Source: Vibrio furnissii CIP 102972
Lineage (GTDB): Bacteria; Pseudomonadota; Gammaproteobacteria; Enterobacterales; Vibrionaceae
Direction of reading: 5' to 3'
Length of the DNA stretch: 64,000 nt
Assembly (NCBI RefSeq): GCF_000176175.1
Contig: NZ_ACZP01000014.1
Location: forward strand, 62,001-126,000
This document shows positions 17,380 through 26,204 of the stretch, in pieces (within the stretch, counting starts at the first letter, position 1; each line of letters starts with the position of its first letter). The position numbers and the translations under genes were made by a program. Below the pieces are notes generated by a model. It worked only from the letters and a program-made list of their open reading frames with translations, was not told the origin of the DNA and did not search any database.

Positions 17380-17847
17380 ATGGTCAATATTCAAATCTTG
17401 AGACGCGAAGCACTTAGGCTTCGTACTGCAATGGATTCCTGTGACAAAGATTCCTCTACGATATTGACTAATTCCTTTCCCATCATGAACTGTAAATTCG
17501 CCTCACTGTTGCTCGCTTTTCACTACTTTCAACGTCTAAACAACATAGAAATAACCTGCGTAACGGGTTATGGCGAGAATATGGTTTCACACGTTTGGTT
17601 GGAGATAGAAGAACATGTAGTTGATATTACTGGTGATCAGTTCAACTTGATTGATCATGTTCAACTCAATGAAAAGATACTCAAGTACAGACCTTTCTCC
17701 AAAATCCACGTAACCAAAGTTACTCAGAGTTACTTACCCATAGTGTTCAAAAGAACGGAGAGAATAGGTTTAGACAAAGATTTTTCGGATTTCAAAGCGA
17801 GCTTTATCGACAAAATGAAGTCTTCTTACTCTACCCTAATTGTGTAA
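17380..17847 (+). CDS. Transglutaminase-like cysteine enzyme, phage accessory
   Basis: 155 residues from the ATG at 17380; an in-frame start at 17335 overlaps the previous gene and would add a poor leader. A Cys-His-Asp triad is likely: C38 (IMNCKFASLLLAFH), H71 (VSHVWLEIEEHVVDITGDQF) and D82. The HVWLE...VVDITGDQF region is typical of transglutaminase-like proteins. Last gene of the unit starting at 16756, more AT-rich than its phage neighbours and so probably acquired. The role is unknown. Confidence 0.6.
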   Translation: MVNIQILRREALRLRTAMDSCDKDSSTILTNSFPIMNCKFASLLLAFHYFQRLNNIEITCVTGYGENMVSHVWLEIEEHVVDITGDQFNLIDHVQLNEKILKYRPFSKIHVTKVTQSYLPIVFKRTERIGLDKDFSDFKASFIDKMKSSYSTLIV

Positions 17848-17921
17848 AGATCTTCTTTTCAAAAAAAACGATCAAAAACGCACGTTTGCGATCCCGGCGC
17901 TTCTCTAAATCCCCAATCTAA

Positions 17922-17953
17922 AACAGCCCTGAGTTCAGTTCCCATCAGGGCTG
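17922..17953. terminator. Strong hairpin after the accessory unit
   Basis: ACAGCCCTGA pairs perfectly with TCAGGGCTGT (10 bp). The T run after it is weak, so it may be a terminator or a protein-binding dyad before the late tail operon. Confidence 0.55.
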
Positions 17954-18018
17954 TGGTGCAATAACCCTACCTAATTATTTTGCGTCTCTGATTGCGCAAA
18001 ATTGCAGTGCTGAATTTT

Positions 18019-18075
18019 GGTGCGGAGGGAGGGGTGAGTCCGAATTAGGCCTGAGCGCCCTTCCCCGCCATCATT
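18019..18075. other. GC-rich G-tract segment, possible cos region
   Basis: Non-coding DNA before the gpN-like gene contains GTGCGGAGGGAGGGGTGAG and, 25 bp on, a C-rich CCTTCCCCGCC. P2-type cos ends are also G-rich (GGCGAGGCGGGG in P2). The gene-free location at the start of a late operon would suit a cos site, but in P2 cos is next to gene Q, which is 12 kb away here. Weak. Confidence 0.2.
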
Positions 18076-18126
18076 TTTCCAGCCTGCTGCCTTCTTTGAT
18101 TTGTTTAAGATGAAGTGAGAGCTTTC

Positions 18127-19317
18127 ATGTGGGAACGACAGTACGAGCGCGGGCGATGGAACGGGCATCAGCTCAACATCCTGGCGACTGCCATTGATGG
18201 CGGCCAGCGCCTGCACGTCAGCGAAATTCCCTACGCCGAACTACCCAACATCCGTGTGATGGGCAGTAAATCCCGCACCATCAAACTCGATGTCGTCTTT
18301 GTCGGCGCCGACTCGCTGGCCGATGCCAACGCATTCATTGCTAACCTGGAGTCTTCCCCTGCCGGAGAGCTGGAGCACCCGTGGCTGGGCGAACTGACGC
18401 TGGTGTTCGACACCTTTTCCCAAAGCATTAGCACCAAGCGCGGTGTGGTCACACTCAGCCTGAGCTTTGTCCGTGCCGGCACGCAGCCGACCATCAACAC
18501 GTCAGCGACCGTTCGGGTGAAGCAACAGGCCAGCGCAGTGGAAAGTGTCTCAGCGCAGTCGTTCGCCCGTGATGTAAAAAGCCTCAGCGTGGCCGACATC
18601 AACCAGACTCAGAACGATTTCACTCAGTCACTCAACGTGTTGGTGGACATCACCCACCGCCTGAACCTCGCCGATGACAAGCTGCAAAGCATCAACTCAG
18701 CCATCAACGAAGCGTTTGGTGCCATCAGCAGCATCAGCAGTGCGCCGGATAAGTTCGCCACGCTGTTGAGCACCGCCGTTGATCGCGTCGCTGAGGGCGT
18801 TCAGTCTGAGCCTGACTCCGACAGTGAGGCCGTCGACAACGCGCGCACTGCGCAGCAGCTGATGTTGGGTCAGGTCAAAGAGGACGCTGTTACCCCTCAT
18901 CACAACATTCAGATGGTGACCGGAGCCGTGAAGGTCAGCAAAGATGTCACCCGTTTGGAGAAGCAGGACCAGTTTGATATCACTGCCGTGAGCAAACAGC
19001 CAGCCATCATTCAAAGCGACCTCTCGGCGCTGATTGACGGCATTGATGAACGCGTGACAGAAACAACAAACGTCTCAACGGTTGAGAGCTTAGACATCTT
19101 CGATGCATTGACAGCGCTGAAAGGCGGCATTCAGACGCAGCATGACAAAGTCATCAAGGGTACTGCGGCGCACCGCGTAATTGAGCAGCCGCGCAGCAAA
19201 CCCGCCCTGACCATCGCGCACGACCAGTACACGGCAGAGCCGATCGTTACCGCGATGAATGCGTTGCAGCACCCTCTGTTTCTGCGTGGTGACATTGCCG
19301 TGAGGAACCCGCAATGA
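18127..19317 (+). CDS. Mu gpN-like DNA circularisation/tail protein
   Basis: 396 residues from MWERQYERGRW. The N-terminal domain (WERQYERGRWNGHQLNILATAIDGGQRL...ELPNIRVMGSKSRTIKLDVVFVGADSLADANAF) is the DNA circularisation N-domain of Mu gpN-type tail proteins. First gene of the second half of the Mu-like tail operon, overlapping the next gene by 4 bp. In Mu it directly follows the tape measure; here integration and replication genes intervene. Confidence 0.85.
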   Translation: MWERQYERGRWNGHQLNILATAIDGGQRLHVSEIPYAELPNIRVMGSKSRTIKLDVVFVGADSLADANAFIANLESSPAGELEHPWLGELTLVFDTFSQSISTKRGVVTLSLSFVRAGTQPTINTSATVRVKQQASAVESVSAQSFARDVKSLSVADINQTQNDFTQSLNVLVDITHRLNLADDKLQSINSAINEAFGAISSISSAPDKFATLLSTAVDRVAEGVQSEPDSDSEAVDNARTAQQLMLGQVKEDAVTPHHNIQMVTGAVKVSKDVTRLEKQDQFDITAVSKQPAIIQSDLSALIDGIDERVTETTNVSTVESLDIFDALTALKGGIQTQHDKVIKGTAAHRVIEQPRSKPALTIAHDQYTAEPIVTAMNALQHPLFLRGDIAVRNPQ

Positions 19318-20252
19318 CCCAGCTTACGATGCACATCAATGGCGCGCAGACCGCGTTTTATTCGGCTGAGCTCAGCTACTCTCTTGAGCAGCTCGCGCAC
19401 ACCTTTCGCTGCAAGGTGCCAATGATGGCCATTAACCAGCCACTGCCGGTGAGCTTCTACCTCGACGGCCAGCTCATCCTGAAAGGACAAATTGACCAGG
19501 TAGAGTCTGCCACCGATTCAGGCAGCCGCTCAGTCACCATCACTGGCCGCTCCGTCAGTGCCAACATGATTGACTCGCGCATCACCATGGACGCGCTTTA
19601 CGACCAGCCGATGGACAAATTACTGCGCCGTCTGGCCGCTCCGTTTGGCTTACAGGTAGAGAGTCTGGTCTCCGCGTTGAAGGCCGTACCTGAGTTTCAG
19701 ATCAACGCAGAGTCGCCAGTAGAAAACATCGCACAGCTCATTCGAGAGCAAGGCTTGGCGCTGATTGAACGCAATGGTGTACTGACGATTGAGAACACCG
19801 CGCACAGCATCATTCAGGGCATCGGGCTTGAAGTCGGCAACAACATCGAACGCCTTGAAATTGCCCGTCAATTCCATACCCGCTTTCACCGCACCGAAGT
19901 TCAGGGCGCGTGGGACGATGCCAGCGCGGCGGTCACCGCAGCCGATGTTGATGCTTCGCGCACGCGGGTGATTATCTGCGATCAGTTACAGTCTGCCGAC
20001 GCGTGTTTATCCCGCGCCCGATACGAACACAACCTTGCGATTGCGCAGAGCCTGACGGCCTCAGCAAGCATTGCCGGACTGTTCCCGGCACTCGCCATCG
20101 ACGGACTCAACCGGGTCATCCGGGTTATCGACAAGACACAGCAGTTCAGTGAAATGTTGGTCATCAAAGCCTTGAGCCTGTCCGTCTCGGAAAGCGCACA
20201 AACCACTTCGATAACACTGTTCCGGCCATTCAGGGAGCAAAGCGATGTCTGA
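19314..20252 (+). CDS. Mu gpP-like baseplate hub protein
   Basis: 312-residue baseplate hub protein of the Mu gp44/gpD family, which sits above the tail spike. The N-terminus QLTMHINGAQTAFYSAELSYSLEQLAHTFRCKVP and the domain VSFYLDGQLILKGQIDQVESATDSGSRSVTITGRS are characteristic. Overlaps both neighbours by a few bases in the tail operon. Confidence 0.85.
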   Translation: MTQLTMHINGAQTAFYSAELSYSLEQLAHTFRCKVPMMAINQPLPVSFYLDGQLILKGQIDQVESATDSGSRSVTITGRSVSANMIDSRITMDALYDQPMDKLLRRLAAPFGLQVESLVSALKAVPEFQINAESPVENIAQLIREQGLALIERNGVLTIENTAHSIIQGIGLEVGNNIERLEIARQFHTRFHRTEVQGAWDDASAAVTAADVDASRTRVIICDQLQSADACLSRARYEHNLAIAQSLTASASIAGLFPALAIDGLNRVIRVIDKTQQFSEMLVIKALSLSVSESAQTTSITLFRPFREQSDV

Positions 20253-20820
20253 CACACTGCTGGCTCGTTTGATGAGCCGAATTAAGAATCTGGTTGGCAC
20301 CGGCACAGTCACAGGTGCGGAGACGCAGTGGCTACAGATTAAGACCGCCACGGGCCGCACCAACGATCGCATCCGTCGCGTGCACAACTACGGCTTTATG
20401 AGCCGTCCGTTAGTGGGCGCCAAAACCTACAACCTGTTTATCGGGGGCGTCACCGCGCGCGGTATCACGGTGAATGTGGAAGACGAACGTTACCAGATGG
20501 CGCTGCAACCGGGAGAGGTCGCCATGCTCGATGACAAGGGGAATCTGGTCCATTTCACCGCAGACGGTATCAAGGTGAACACCAAGGCAAAACTGGATAT
20601 CACGGCCGCAGGCGATGTCAGCGTGACTGCGCCCAAAGTGGATGTCACCGCCCCCCAAGTTTCGTTCTCCGGCAATGTGGACATCGGCGGCAACCTCAAC
20701 GTCGCGGGCAGCGTTGGCGGCAGCTCCGGCAAGTTTGCGGGCGTTACAGTGGAAACCCACACTCACGACTATCTGGACGACAACAACCAACGCACTTCTG
20801 ACGGGCCAAACAAATCATGA
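20245..20820 (+). CDS. Mu gp45-like baseplate assembly protein V/tail spike
   Basis: 191-residue central spike protein. The N-terminal OB-like region carries GAETQWLQIKTATGRTNDRIRRVHNYGFMSRPLVGAKTYNLF. The C-terminal repeats (ITAAGDVSVTAPKVDVTAPQVSFSGNVDIGGNLNVAGS) form the expected beta-helical needle. It pierces the outer membrane in Mu-like and P2-like phages. Confidence 0.88.
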   Translation: MSDTLLARLMSRIKNLVGTGTVTGAETQWLQIKTATGRTNDRIRRVHNYGFMSRPLVGAKTYNLFIGGVTARGITVNVEDERYQMALQPGEVAMLDDKGNLVHFTADGIKVNTKAKLDITAAGDVSVTAPKVDVTAPQVSFSGNVDIGGNLNVAGSVGGSSGKFAGVTVETHTHDYLDDNNQRTSDGPNKS

Positions 20821-21203
20821 ACTATTTCCGTTTAAATGCGGTCACGGCACCGATGAACTCTGAGGAAGGCATGACACACGCCGTCTGGCAGAGCATTTAC
20901 AACCACAGCGAGTCGACACAGAACGACCGCGCGCGAATGGCCGAAGACGAACGCGGCGGCAACTGGAGCGACGAACTGCTGAGCATCGTAGGCTCACGCG
21001 ACTGGACCCTGCGCCGCGATAAGCTCACTCCGCAGACGCTCGTCATGGCCAAACGCTTTTATGAAGAGGCGCTGGCCTGGCTCATCACAGAGGGCCACGC
21101 CAAAGCCGTGACGGTTTCCGTCTGGGAAGCGAAACCCAATCAGATGGGGCGTGATGTGATCATTACCCTCACCGATGACACCACGTTTAAGGTCACACTA
21201 TGA
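20817..21203 (+). CDS. Mu gp46-like baseplate wedge protein
   Basis: 128-residue protein of the gp46 family (GPW/gp25-like baseplate wedge). It contains WSDELLSIVGSRDWTLRRDKL and AKRFYEEALAWLITEGHAKAV, typical of the family. ATGA overlap with the preceding gene and a 4-bp overlap with the next. Confidence 0.85.
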   Translation: MNYFRLNAVTAPMNSEEGMTHAVWQSIYNHSESTQNDRARMAEDERGGNWSDELLSIVGSRDWTLRRDKLTPQTLVMAKRFYEEALAWLITEGHAKAVTVSVWEAKPNQMGRDVIITLTDDTTFKVTL

Positions 21204-22246
21204 GTACACAACGCAGCCTGCAGACACTCATCGATCGCGCCAAATCGACACTGATGGCGAAAACCGGGCAGAACACACCGGCGATCGATGCCATCGCGTG
21301 CGCGATTGCGGCCGTGAGTTACGGTCAGTACGGCTATCAGGATTTGCTGTTTCGCCAGCTTCACCCGGAAACCTGCTCCGAAGCCTGGCTTTATCTGCAT
21401 GCCAATCGTCATGGCACGCCGCGCCTGCTGCCCACGTTCGCATCAGGCACCGTCCGGTTTACTCAGCTTGGTGGTGTGGTGGTCATTCCCAAAGCAACTT
21501 TGCTGACCGATGCTACCGGCAATGAATACGAAACCACCCAAGAGCAATACAGTGACGTGCCGGTCAGCGTGATTGCGCGCGTGTCCGGCACGGCCAGCAA
21601 TCTGCCAGCCGGAAGTACCCTGACCCTGTCCGAAGGCTTAGGCGGTATCGACCCGAATCAGGTTCAGAGCCTTGGCATTGAGGGCGGCGCCGACATCGAA
21701 ACTCTCGAACACTGGCGCGCCCGGGTGATTGTGGCCTACGAGAAAAACGACCTGATCGGCAAAGCGGAGGATTATGAAGCCTGGGCAACGTCTGCCCATG
21801 CCGATGTCGACTTTGCCTGGGCACTGGATAACACCCCGGAGCGCGGCATGGTGGAAGTGTATATCGGCCGCCGCACAGCAGACCCGACACTGAGCAGCGA
21901 AGTGATAATCCTTGTTCAGCAGACCTTCGAAGCGCATCGTCTGGCAGGTTGTCATCCCATCGCCTTACTGCCTGAGCATGTTCTGCTGAACATTGAGATT
22001 CAGGGCATTGAAGATCAGTCTGTCCGTGATGACGTGGTCACTGCGCTGCAGAGCCTGACACAAAGCAAAATGGGCAAAATCAACACCGCGACGGGCAATC
22101 CTGAATCCATCACGCCGACGGAAATTGTGCTGACGGTGTCGAATGTCACCACCAACTTCATTGTGAAATCACCAACCGATGAAGTGACGATTCAGAGCCA
22201 TCAGATTCATGTATTAGGAGACGTTACATGGACACCTCCAGCGTAA
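21200..22246 (+). CDS. Mu gp47-like baseplate J protein
   Basis: 348-residue baseplate protein J. It has LASGTVRFTQLGG-type beta domains (SGTVRFTQLGGVVVIPKATLLTDATGNEYETT), then GTASNLPAGSTLTLSEGLGGIDPNQVQSLGIEGGADIET, the conserved baseplate J core. It forms the baseplate wedge that links hub and fibres. Confidence 0.92.
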   Translation: MSTQRSLQTLIDRAKSTLMAKTGQNTPAIDAIACAIAAVSYGQYGYQDLLFRQLHPETCSEAWLYLHANRHGTPRLLPTFASGTVRFTQLGGVVVIPKATLLTDATGNEYETTQEQYSDVPVSVIARVSGTASNLPAGSTLTLSEGLGGIDPNQVQSLGIEGGADIETLEHWRARVIVAYEKNDLIGKAEDYEAWATSAHADVDFAWALDNTPERGMVEVYIGRRTADPTLSSEVIILVQQTFEAHRLAGCHPIALLPEHVLLNIEIQGIEDQSVRDDVVTALQSLTQSKMGKINTATGNPESITPTEIVLTVSNVTTNFIVKSPTDEVTIQSHQIHVLGDVTWTPPA

Positions 22247-22707
22247 TCATCGATTACAGCGCGGAAGACTTTGCGCAGGCCATCCGCGCCCTGTTGCCCA
22301 AAGGGCAATACTGGCAGGAAGTCGACAACCCGGAGCTGACCAGCCTGATTGAAGCAATGGCCACCGACTTCAAAGCCACGCACGATGACATTGAACTGTC
22401 TCTGCTGACTGACTTTCAGGAAGCGCTGTTCGGCTGGAAAATCAGCGACTATCAGGCGCTGCTGTACACCCAGGCCGGCGATGATGCCGGAACCGTCTCT
22501 GATGACCGGACCACGCCGAATCTGATTTATGTCGCGCTGCAGGAAGATGCCCGAATCTCATGCGCGCAGGCCTGGGCCGCGTTTGAGGAAAAGCGTCTGC
22601 CGCATACTGAAATTACCTGGACGTATCAGTCCCGGCTTGATGTCCATCATCAGCTTGCTAACTGCCGGCATATCCGCAATCAACACAATTACGAGGTCAC
22701 CCAATGA
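22228..22707 (+). CDS. Mu gp48-like tail protein (DUF2313)
   Basis: 159-residue protein of the DUF2313/gp48 family. Landmark: YSAEDFAQAIRALLPKGQYWQEVDNPELTSLIEAMATDF. It is a baseplate component before the fibre gene. The 19-bp overlap with gp47 and 4-bp overlap with the fibre are typical of this operon. Confidence 0.87.
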   Translation: MDTSSVIIDYSAEDFAQAIRALLPKGQYWQEVDNPELTSLIEAMATDFKATHDDIELSLLTDFQEALFGWKISDYQALLYTQAGDDAGTVSDDRTTPNLIYVALQEDARISCAQAWAAFEEKRLPHTEITWTYQSRLDVHHQLANCRHIRNQHNYEVTQ

Positions 22708-23936
22708 GCTTACTCATCACCCATGCCGGGATTGCCGCCGCGATTCGTGCCGGTGATCTGGGCATTGAATACAAAATCACTCACATCAGCATCGGCTCTG
22801 CCGGTTATGTTCCGAATCCGGAGCAGACCGCACTCGTTGCTGAAATCCGGAAAAAAGCCATTACCCGCGGCGCGTTGGTGGCACAAGGCCAACTGCATTT
22901 TGAAACGGTCTGGGATGGCGAAGAAGAGTTTGAAGGCAAAGAGCTGGGTTACTGGCTGGAAGACGGGACGCTGTTCGCGGTCGACAGTCGTGACGGAGAG
23001 ATCATCACCTACAAACGCAAAAACACCGTGGTCACCGAAGCGTGTGAACTGAATCTGTCGGCATCCACCATTGAGAACATCACGGTGGAGTTTCTTGGTT
23101 CTCCTTACGCAACAGAGCAAGTATCCGGTACAGCGAAAATCGCTACTTCTGATCTTGTGATTGCAGGAGTCGATGACACGACTATCGTGACACCGAAGAA
23201 ACTGAACAAGAAAATGGCAGCTCATAAGGAGGAAGATAACCCTCATGTTCAATACCCTTTAGCGGCTATGACTCAAGGCCTGCCATACAGCAATACCCGC
23301 ATCTATTATCTAGGCGAAGTCTGCTATACCAAAGACGAGGAAACAGGCAAAGTCAGCTATTGGGAGTGGTATTCCAACACCGAATCATTAGCAGGTAAAG
23401 ACCCTCTGGATCAAGCGAATCGTCGACCGGGCTGGTCTGACACCACAAAACCTTTTTATTGGAAACCTTTCTCCTCCAAAACACCGGGTGAAACCATGGC
23501 TTGGGATAGTGAATTGGTTCCAGAACATATGATTGTAGCAATGGGACAGCAACTTCCCGTGACTGTCTATCACTCTCTAGCAGCAGCCAAGCCAGAATGG
23601 ATTGATGATACAAATCCATTGGTCCTTAATATCCCGGACCGACGAGGACGATTTACTCGTGCTGCCGATGGATCTCATTGGCTTGCTGGGCAATCTCATG
23701 ATGATGCAATCCGAAACATCACCGGTTCGTTCAATGCCAGTGGTACTACTGGTTCTGCATCTTCAACTAAAACTCAAGGGGCTATTGCTCTAAGCAATAC
23801 GTCATCATGGCCCAATTATGTGAATGGTCAATCTGGGGCTGGCTACAATTTATTGTTTGATGCATCGAATGTCGTTCCGACATCGGAAGAAAACCAACCT
23901 AAAGGTTATATTGAATGGATGGGATACGCGCTATGA
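22704..23936 (+). CDS. Tail fibre/receptor-binding protein
   Basis: 410-residue tail fibre. The N-terminal region (LLITHAGIAAAIRAGDLGIEYKITHISIGSAGY) attaches to the baseplate as in P2 gpH/DUF3751 fibres. A connector TEQVSGTAKIATSDLVIAGVDDTTIVTPKKL follows near residue 135, and the C-terminus (SASSTKTQGAIALSN, then PKGYIEWMGYAL) is a distal receptor-binding tip. GC content drops from about residue 130 on, showing the distal part was exchanged, the usual way phages change host range. Confidence 0.88.
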   Translation: MSLLITHAGIAAAIRAGDLGIEYKITHISIGSAGYVPNPEQTALVAEIRKKAITRGALVAQGQLHFETVWDGEEEFEGKELGYWLEDGTLFAVDSRDGEIITYKRKNTVVTEACELNLSASTIENITVEFLGSPYATEQVSGTAKIATSDLVIAGVDDTTIVTPKKLNKKMAAHKEEDNPHVQYPLAAMTQGLPYSNTRIYYLGEVCYTKDEETGKVSYWEWYSNTESLAGKDPLDQANRRPGWSDTTKPFYWKPFSSKTPGETMAWDSELVPEHMIVAMGQQLPVTVYHSLAAAKPEWIDDTNPLVLNIPDRRGRFTRAADGSHWLAGQSHDDAIRNITGSFNASGTTGSASSTKTQGAIALSNTSSWPNYVNGQSGAGYNLLFDASNVVPTSEENQPKGYIEWMGYAL

Positions 23937-24496
23937 ATCAGTATTATTACAACTACAACAAAGACACATTAATCGTTAACCAAACACCCCTGTCAGCGAA
24001 TTGCTACTCCGCCATACCGGAATTCCCCAAAAACGCTCTATTAACTGCGCCATTACCACCAAAAGAAGGTTTTGCTGTAAGAGTTTGTGAATTCAAGGAT
24101 GGGAGACCAACAAGCACAGAATATGTGATAGACAACAGAGGGAAAAACATCTTCCACACTGAATCCCCTTCCCTATCAAAAAGAATGGAAGAATTAGGTG
24201 ACCTTGAAGATGGCTGGACGCTTTCAGCGCCTTCAACGCCTTATGATGAATGGGATAAACTTAAAGGCTGGGTAACGAATAGACAAAATCAATATGAATC
24301 TGATTTAGAAAAAGTCAGAGAAATACGTGAGCTACTCTATACGCAGATTGTGGATCGCCTGAACAATGAAGCGAAAATGATTCGCCGTGTGGAAGGTAAT
24401 GAGGCAAAAGCCGCTGAATATGAAGCTCAGGCGGATGCCGCTTATCTGAAAATTCGGGCCGACAATCCTTGGCCTGTTGCACCAATCACCGAATAA
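23933..24496 (+). CDS. Tail fibre assembly chaperone
   Basis: 187 residues from the ATG at 23933, overlapping the fibre stop (ATGA). The C-terminal helix-rich part (KVREIRELLYTQIVDRLNNEAKMI, then AAYLKIRADNPWPVAPI) is typical of tail fibre assembly proteins. Low GC matches the distal fibre, so fibre tip and chaperone were acquired together. Confidence 0.82.
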   Translation: MNQYYYNYNKDTLIVNQTPLSANCYSAIPEFPKNALLTAPLPPKEGFAVRVCEFKDGRPTSTEYVIDNRGKNIFHTESPSLSKRMEELGDLEDGWTLSAPSTPYDEWDKLKGWVTNRQNQYESDLEKVREIRELLYTQIVDRLNNEAKMIRRVEGNEAKAAEYEAQADAAYLKIRADNPWPVAPITE

Positions 24497-24499
24497 CCA

Positions 24500-24524
24500 A
24501 ACCCGGCCTCAGCGCCGGGTTTTC
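24500..24524 (+). terminator. Terminator after the fibre genes
   Basis: CCCGGC-CTCAGC-GCCGGG followed by TTTTC, 5 bp after the chaperone stop. It ends the baseplate/fibre operon. Confidence 0.85.
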
Positions 24525-24611
24525 TACATCCCCCATCTAGAAACCGCTTCAATATCAGTGAGTAATTCGGGGCGATACACTGGCCTTTGTTCATTCAACG
24601 AAGGTTAAACC

Positions 24612-25028
24612 ATGAAAGCACTGGCAACCCAACTCATCAAAAAACACGAAGGGCTGCGGCTGAAACCTTACCGCTGCAGCAATCAAAAACTCACCATTGG
24701 CTACGGCCGCAACCTGCAGGATAACGGCATCAGCCAACAAGAAGCGGAAACCCTGCTTCAGCACGACCTCGATGCCGCGGTGAAAGAGGCAGAAACGCTG
24801 CCCTATTTCGCATCGCTTAACGAAGCGCGTCAGGCGGTCATCGTCGACATGATTTTCAACCTTGGCCTACCCCGTTTTGGCATGTTCAAGAAAATGATCG
24901 CCGCCATCGAGCAGCAACTCTGGCATGTGGCCGCCAACGAAATGCTCAATAGCCGCTGGGCACGTCAGGTTGGCAAACGGGCGAAGACACTCAGTGAAAT
25001 GATGCGCACCGGCGCGCCGCTGCAATAA
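24612..25028 (+). CDS. Endolysin, T4-type lysozyme (GH24)
   Basis: 138-residue muramidase that cuts the glycan strands of peptidoglycan. The catalytic triad is E13-x8-C22-x5-T28 (KHEGLRLKPYRC...KLTIGYG), with Cys in the position that is Asp in T4, as in some P21/P22-type endolysins. There is no signal-anchor-release segment, so export needs a holin; the two small membrane genes downstream are candidates. Confidence 0.93.
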   Translation: MKALATQLIKKHEGLRLKPYRCSNQKLTIGYGRNLQDNGISQQEAETLLQHDLDAAVKEAETLPYFASLNEARQAVIVDMIFNLGLPRFGMFKKMIAAIEQQLWHVAANEMLNSRWARQVGKRAKTLSEMMRTGAPLQ

Positions 25029-25038
25029 GGAGAGCACC

Positions 25039-25269
25039 ATGAACTTTTTAACCAGTATCCTCGGCAAAACACTATGGGAAGTTCTGAAAGGTCTGTTTTT
25101 TCAGGTTGCCTGGAAAGTCATTCTGGAACGCTTTGCCAGCCGCCTGGTAATTTGGGGATTAGAGAAAATCAAAACCCTGTCCACCAATGATGTGACGCAG
25201 GAAACCGTGAACGACATCATCCTGTCGCTGAAAGGCAAAAAACTCAAAGAGGTCGAGCAATGGGAATGA
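25039..25269 (+). CDS. Small membrane-associated lysis-region protein
   Basis: 76 residues with a hydrophobic, aromatic-rich N-terminal half (LWEVLKGLFFQVAWKVILERFASRLVIWGLEKI). It starts 10 bp after the endolysin and overlaps the next gene by 10 bp. Likely lysis function (holin or antiholin); I cannot name the family. Confidence 0.6.
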   Translation: MNFLTSILGKTLWEVLKGLFFQVAWKVILERFASRLVIWGLEKIKTLSTNDVTQETVNDIILSLKGKKLKEVEQWE

Positions 25270-25511
25270 CGTTGGACCCAAGCTGGGTGAATGCGGTACT
25301 CGCCTTTGGCACGTTCGTGACGTTGATCCTGAGTTTACTGATTGGTTACCTGTTCCGGTTGTCCAAAGAACTGGGCGAATACAAAACCCATGTGGCAGAA
25401 ACCTACGCGACGAAGGATGATGTCAAAGAACTCGGTGATCGGATTGAACGCAGCATGGTGAAAGAATTCGACCGGATTCATTCCCTACTGCAAGGGAGAG
25501 AAGTCGCCTAG
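25260..25511 (+). CDS. Putative holin or lysis accessory protein
   Basis: 83 residues with one membrane segment near residues 10-32 (WVNAVLAFGTFVTLILSLLIGYLF) and a charged coiled-coil tail (KDDVKELGDRIERSMVKEFDRI). This resembles small XhlA/DUF2730-type lysis proteins. Position after the endolysin supports a holin-related role. Confidence 0.6.
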   Translation: MGMTLDPSWVNAVLAFGTFVTLILSLLIGYLFRLSKELGEYKTHVAETYATKDDVKELGDRIERSMVKEFDRIHSLLQGREVA

Positions 25512-25542
25512 TCCGTCGGGAGCCACAAGGTTCCCGTTCCCA

Positions 25543-25752
25543 CTATTGAATCGAGAACTGACCCAGACTTTCACCTTGGCCATTCAAAATTTCTCCGGAG
25601 CTCGATTGCTCACAGAATGAAAAACTCACGTTTCTATCAAAAATGGGCAACTTTTGACAAACGTGTCGTCTCAAAATGTCGCTATTCAGTTGGTGAATCA
25701 ACCCAGACCATCGCTGTTCGTTGTGATTTAGGTAAAATTCTATTTTGAACAT
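25543..25752 (-). CDS. Small hypothetical protein opposing the lysis genes
   Basis: 69 residues from the ATG at 25752, which has an AAGGA site at suitable spacing. MFKIEFYLNHNEQRWSGLIHQL reads like a small structured protein. It is leftward against the late genes, a common setting for lysogeny-expressed accessory genes. Unrecognised. The next 400 bp (25753-26160) show no gene I can support. Confidence 0.45.
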   Translation of the reverse strand: MFKIEFYLNHNEQRWSGLIHQLNSDILRRHVCQKLPIFDRNVSFSFCEQSSSGEILNGQGESLGQFSIQ

Positions 25753-26204
25753 TCTTGTTTCTTTCCTTGTACGGATTCTTGTCCACGATTGGTATGATAC
25801 CAATAGATTTGTCGGCTGGTTCGTCTAGCCATAATAAATTCAACTTTTGTTTGGTTTACGGTAAGGCAGCATGACATTTGATAGTGACAGTCGTGCGAAC
25901 CTCAAAATACTTCGATAAAAAATGTATAGGGATACTTAAGCTATTTGATGGAATATAAAGAGAAAGTAATCGCAGGTATGTGACGAAAGGATTCGAAAAG
26001 ATACAGGGAAGAGACTTGAACTTGATGTTACATGAATAGCTCATATTTTATGAGCAAGGCACACTATACACGCAACAAACTAAATAGATAGTTTTTTCTT
26101 AGGGCATAACCATCCATAAACGTGGTGATAGCGTAAGCTCTGCTCTGGATGAATACAACTCCACGCCACAAAAGCCTACGCGATCTATGTCTCGAACATC
26201 AACT

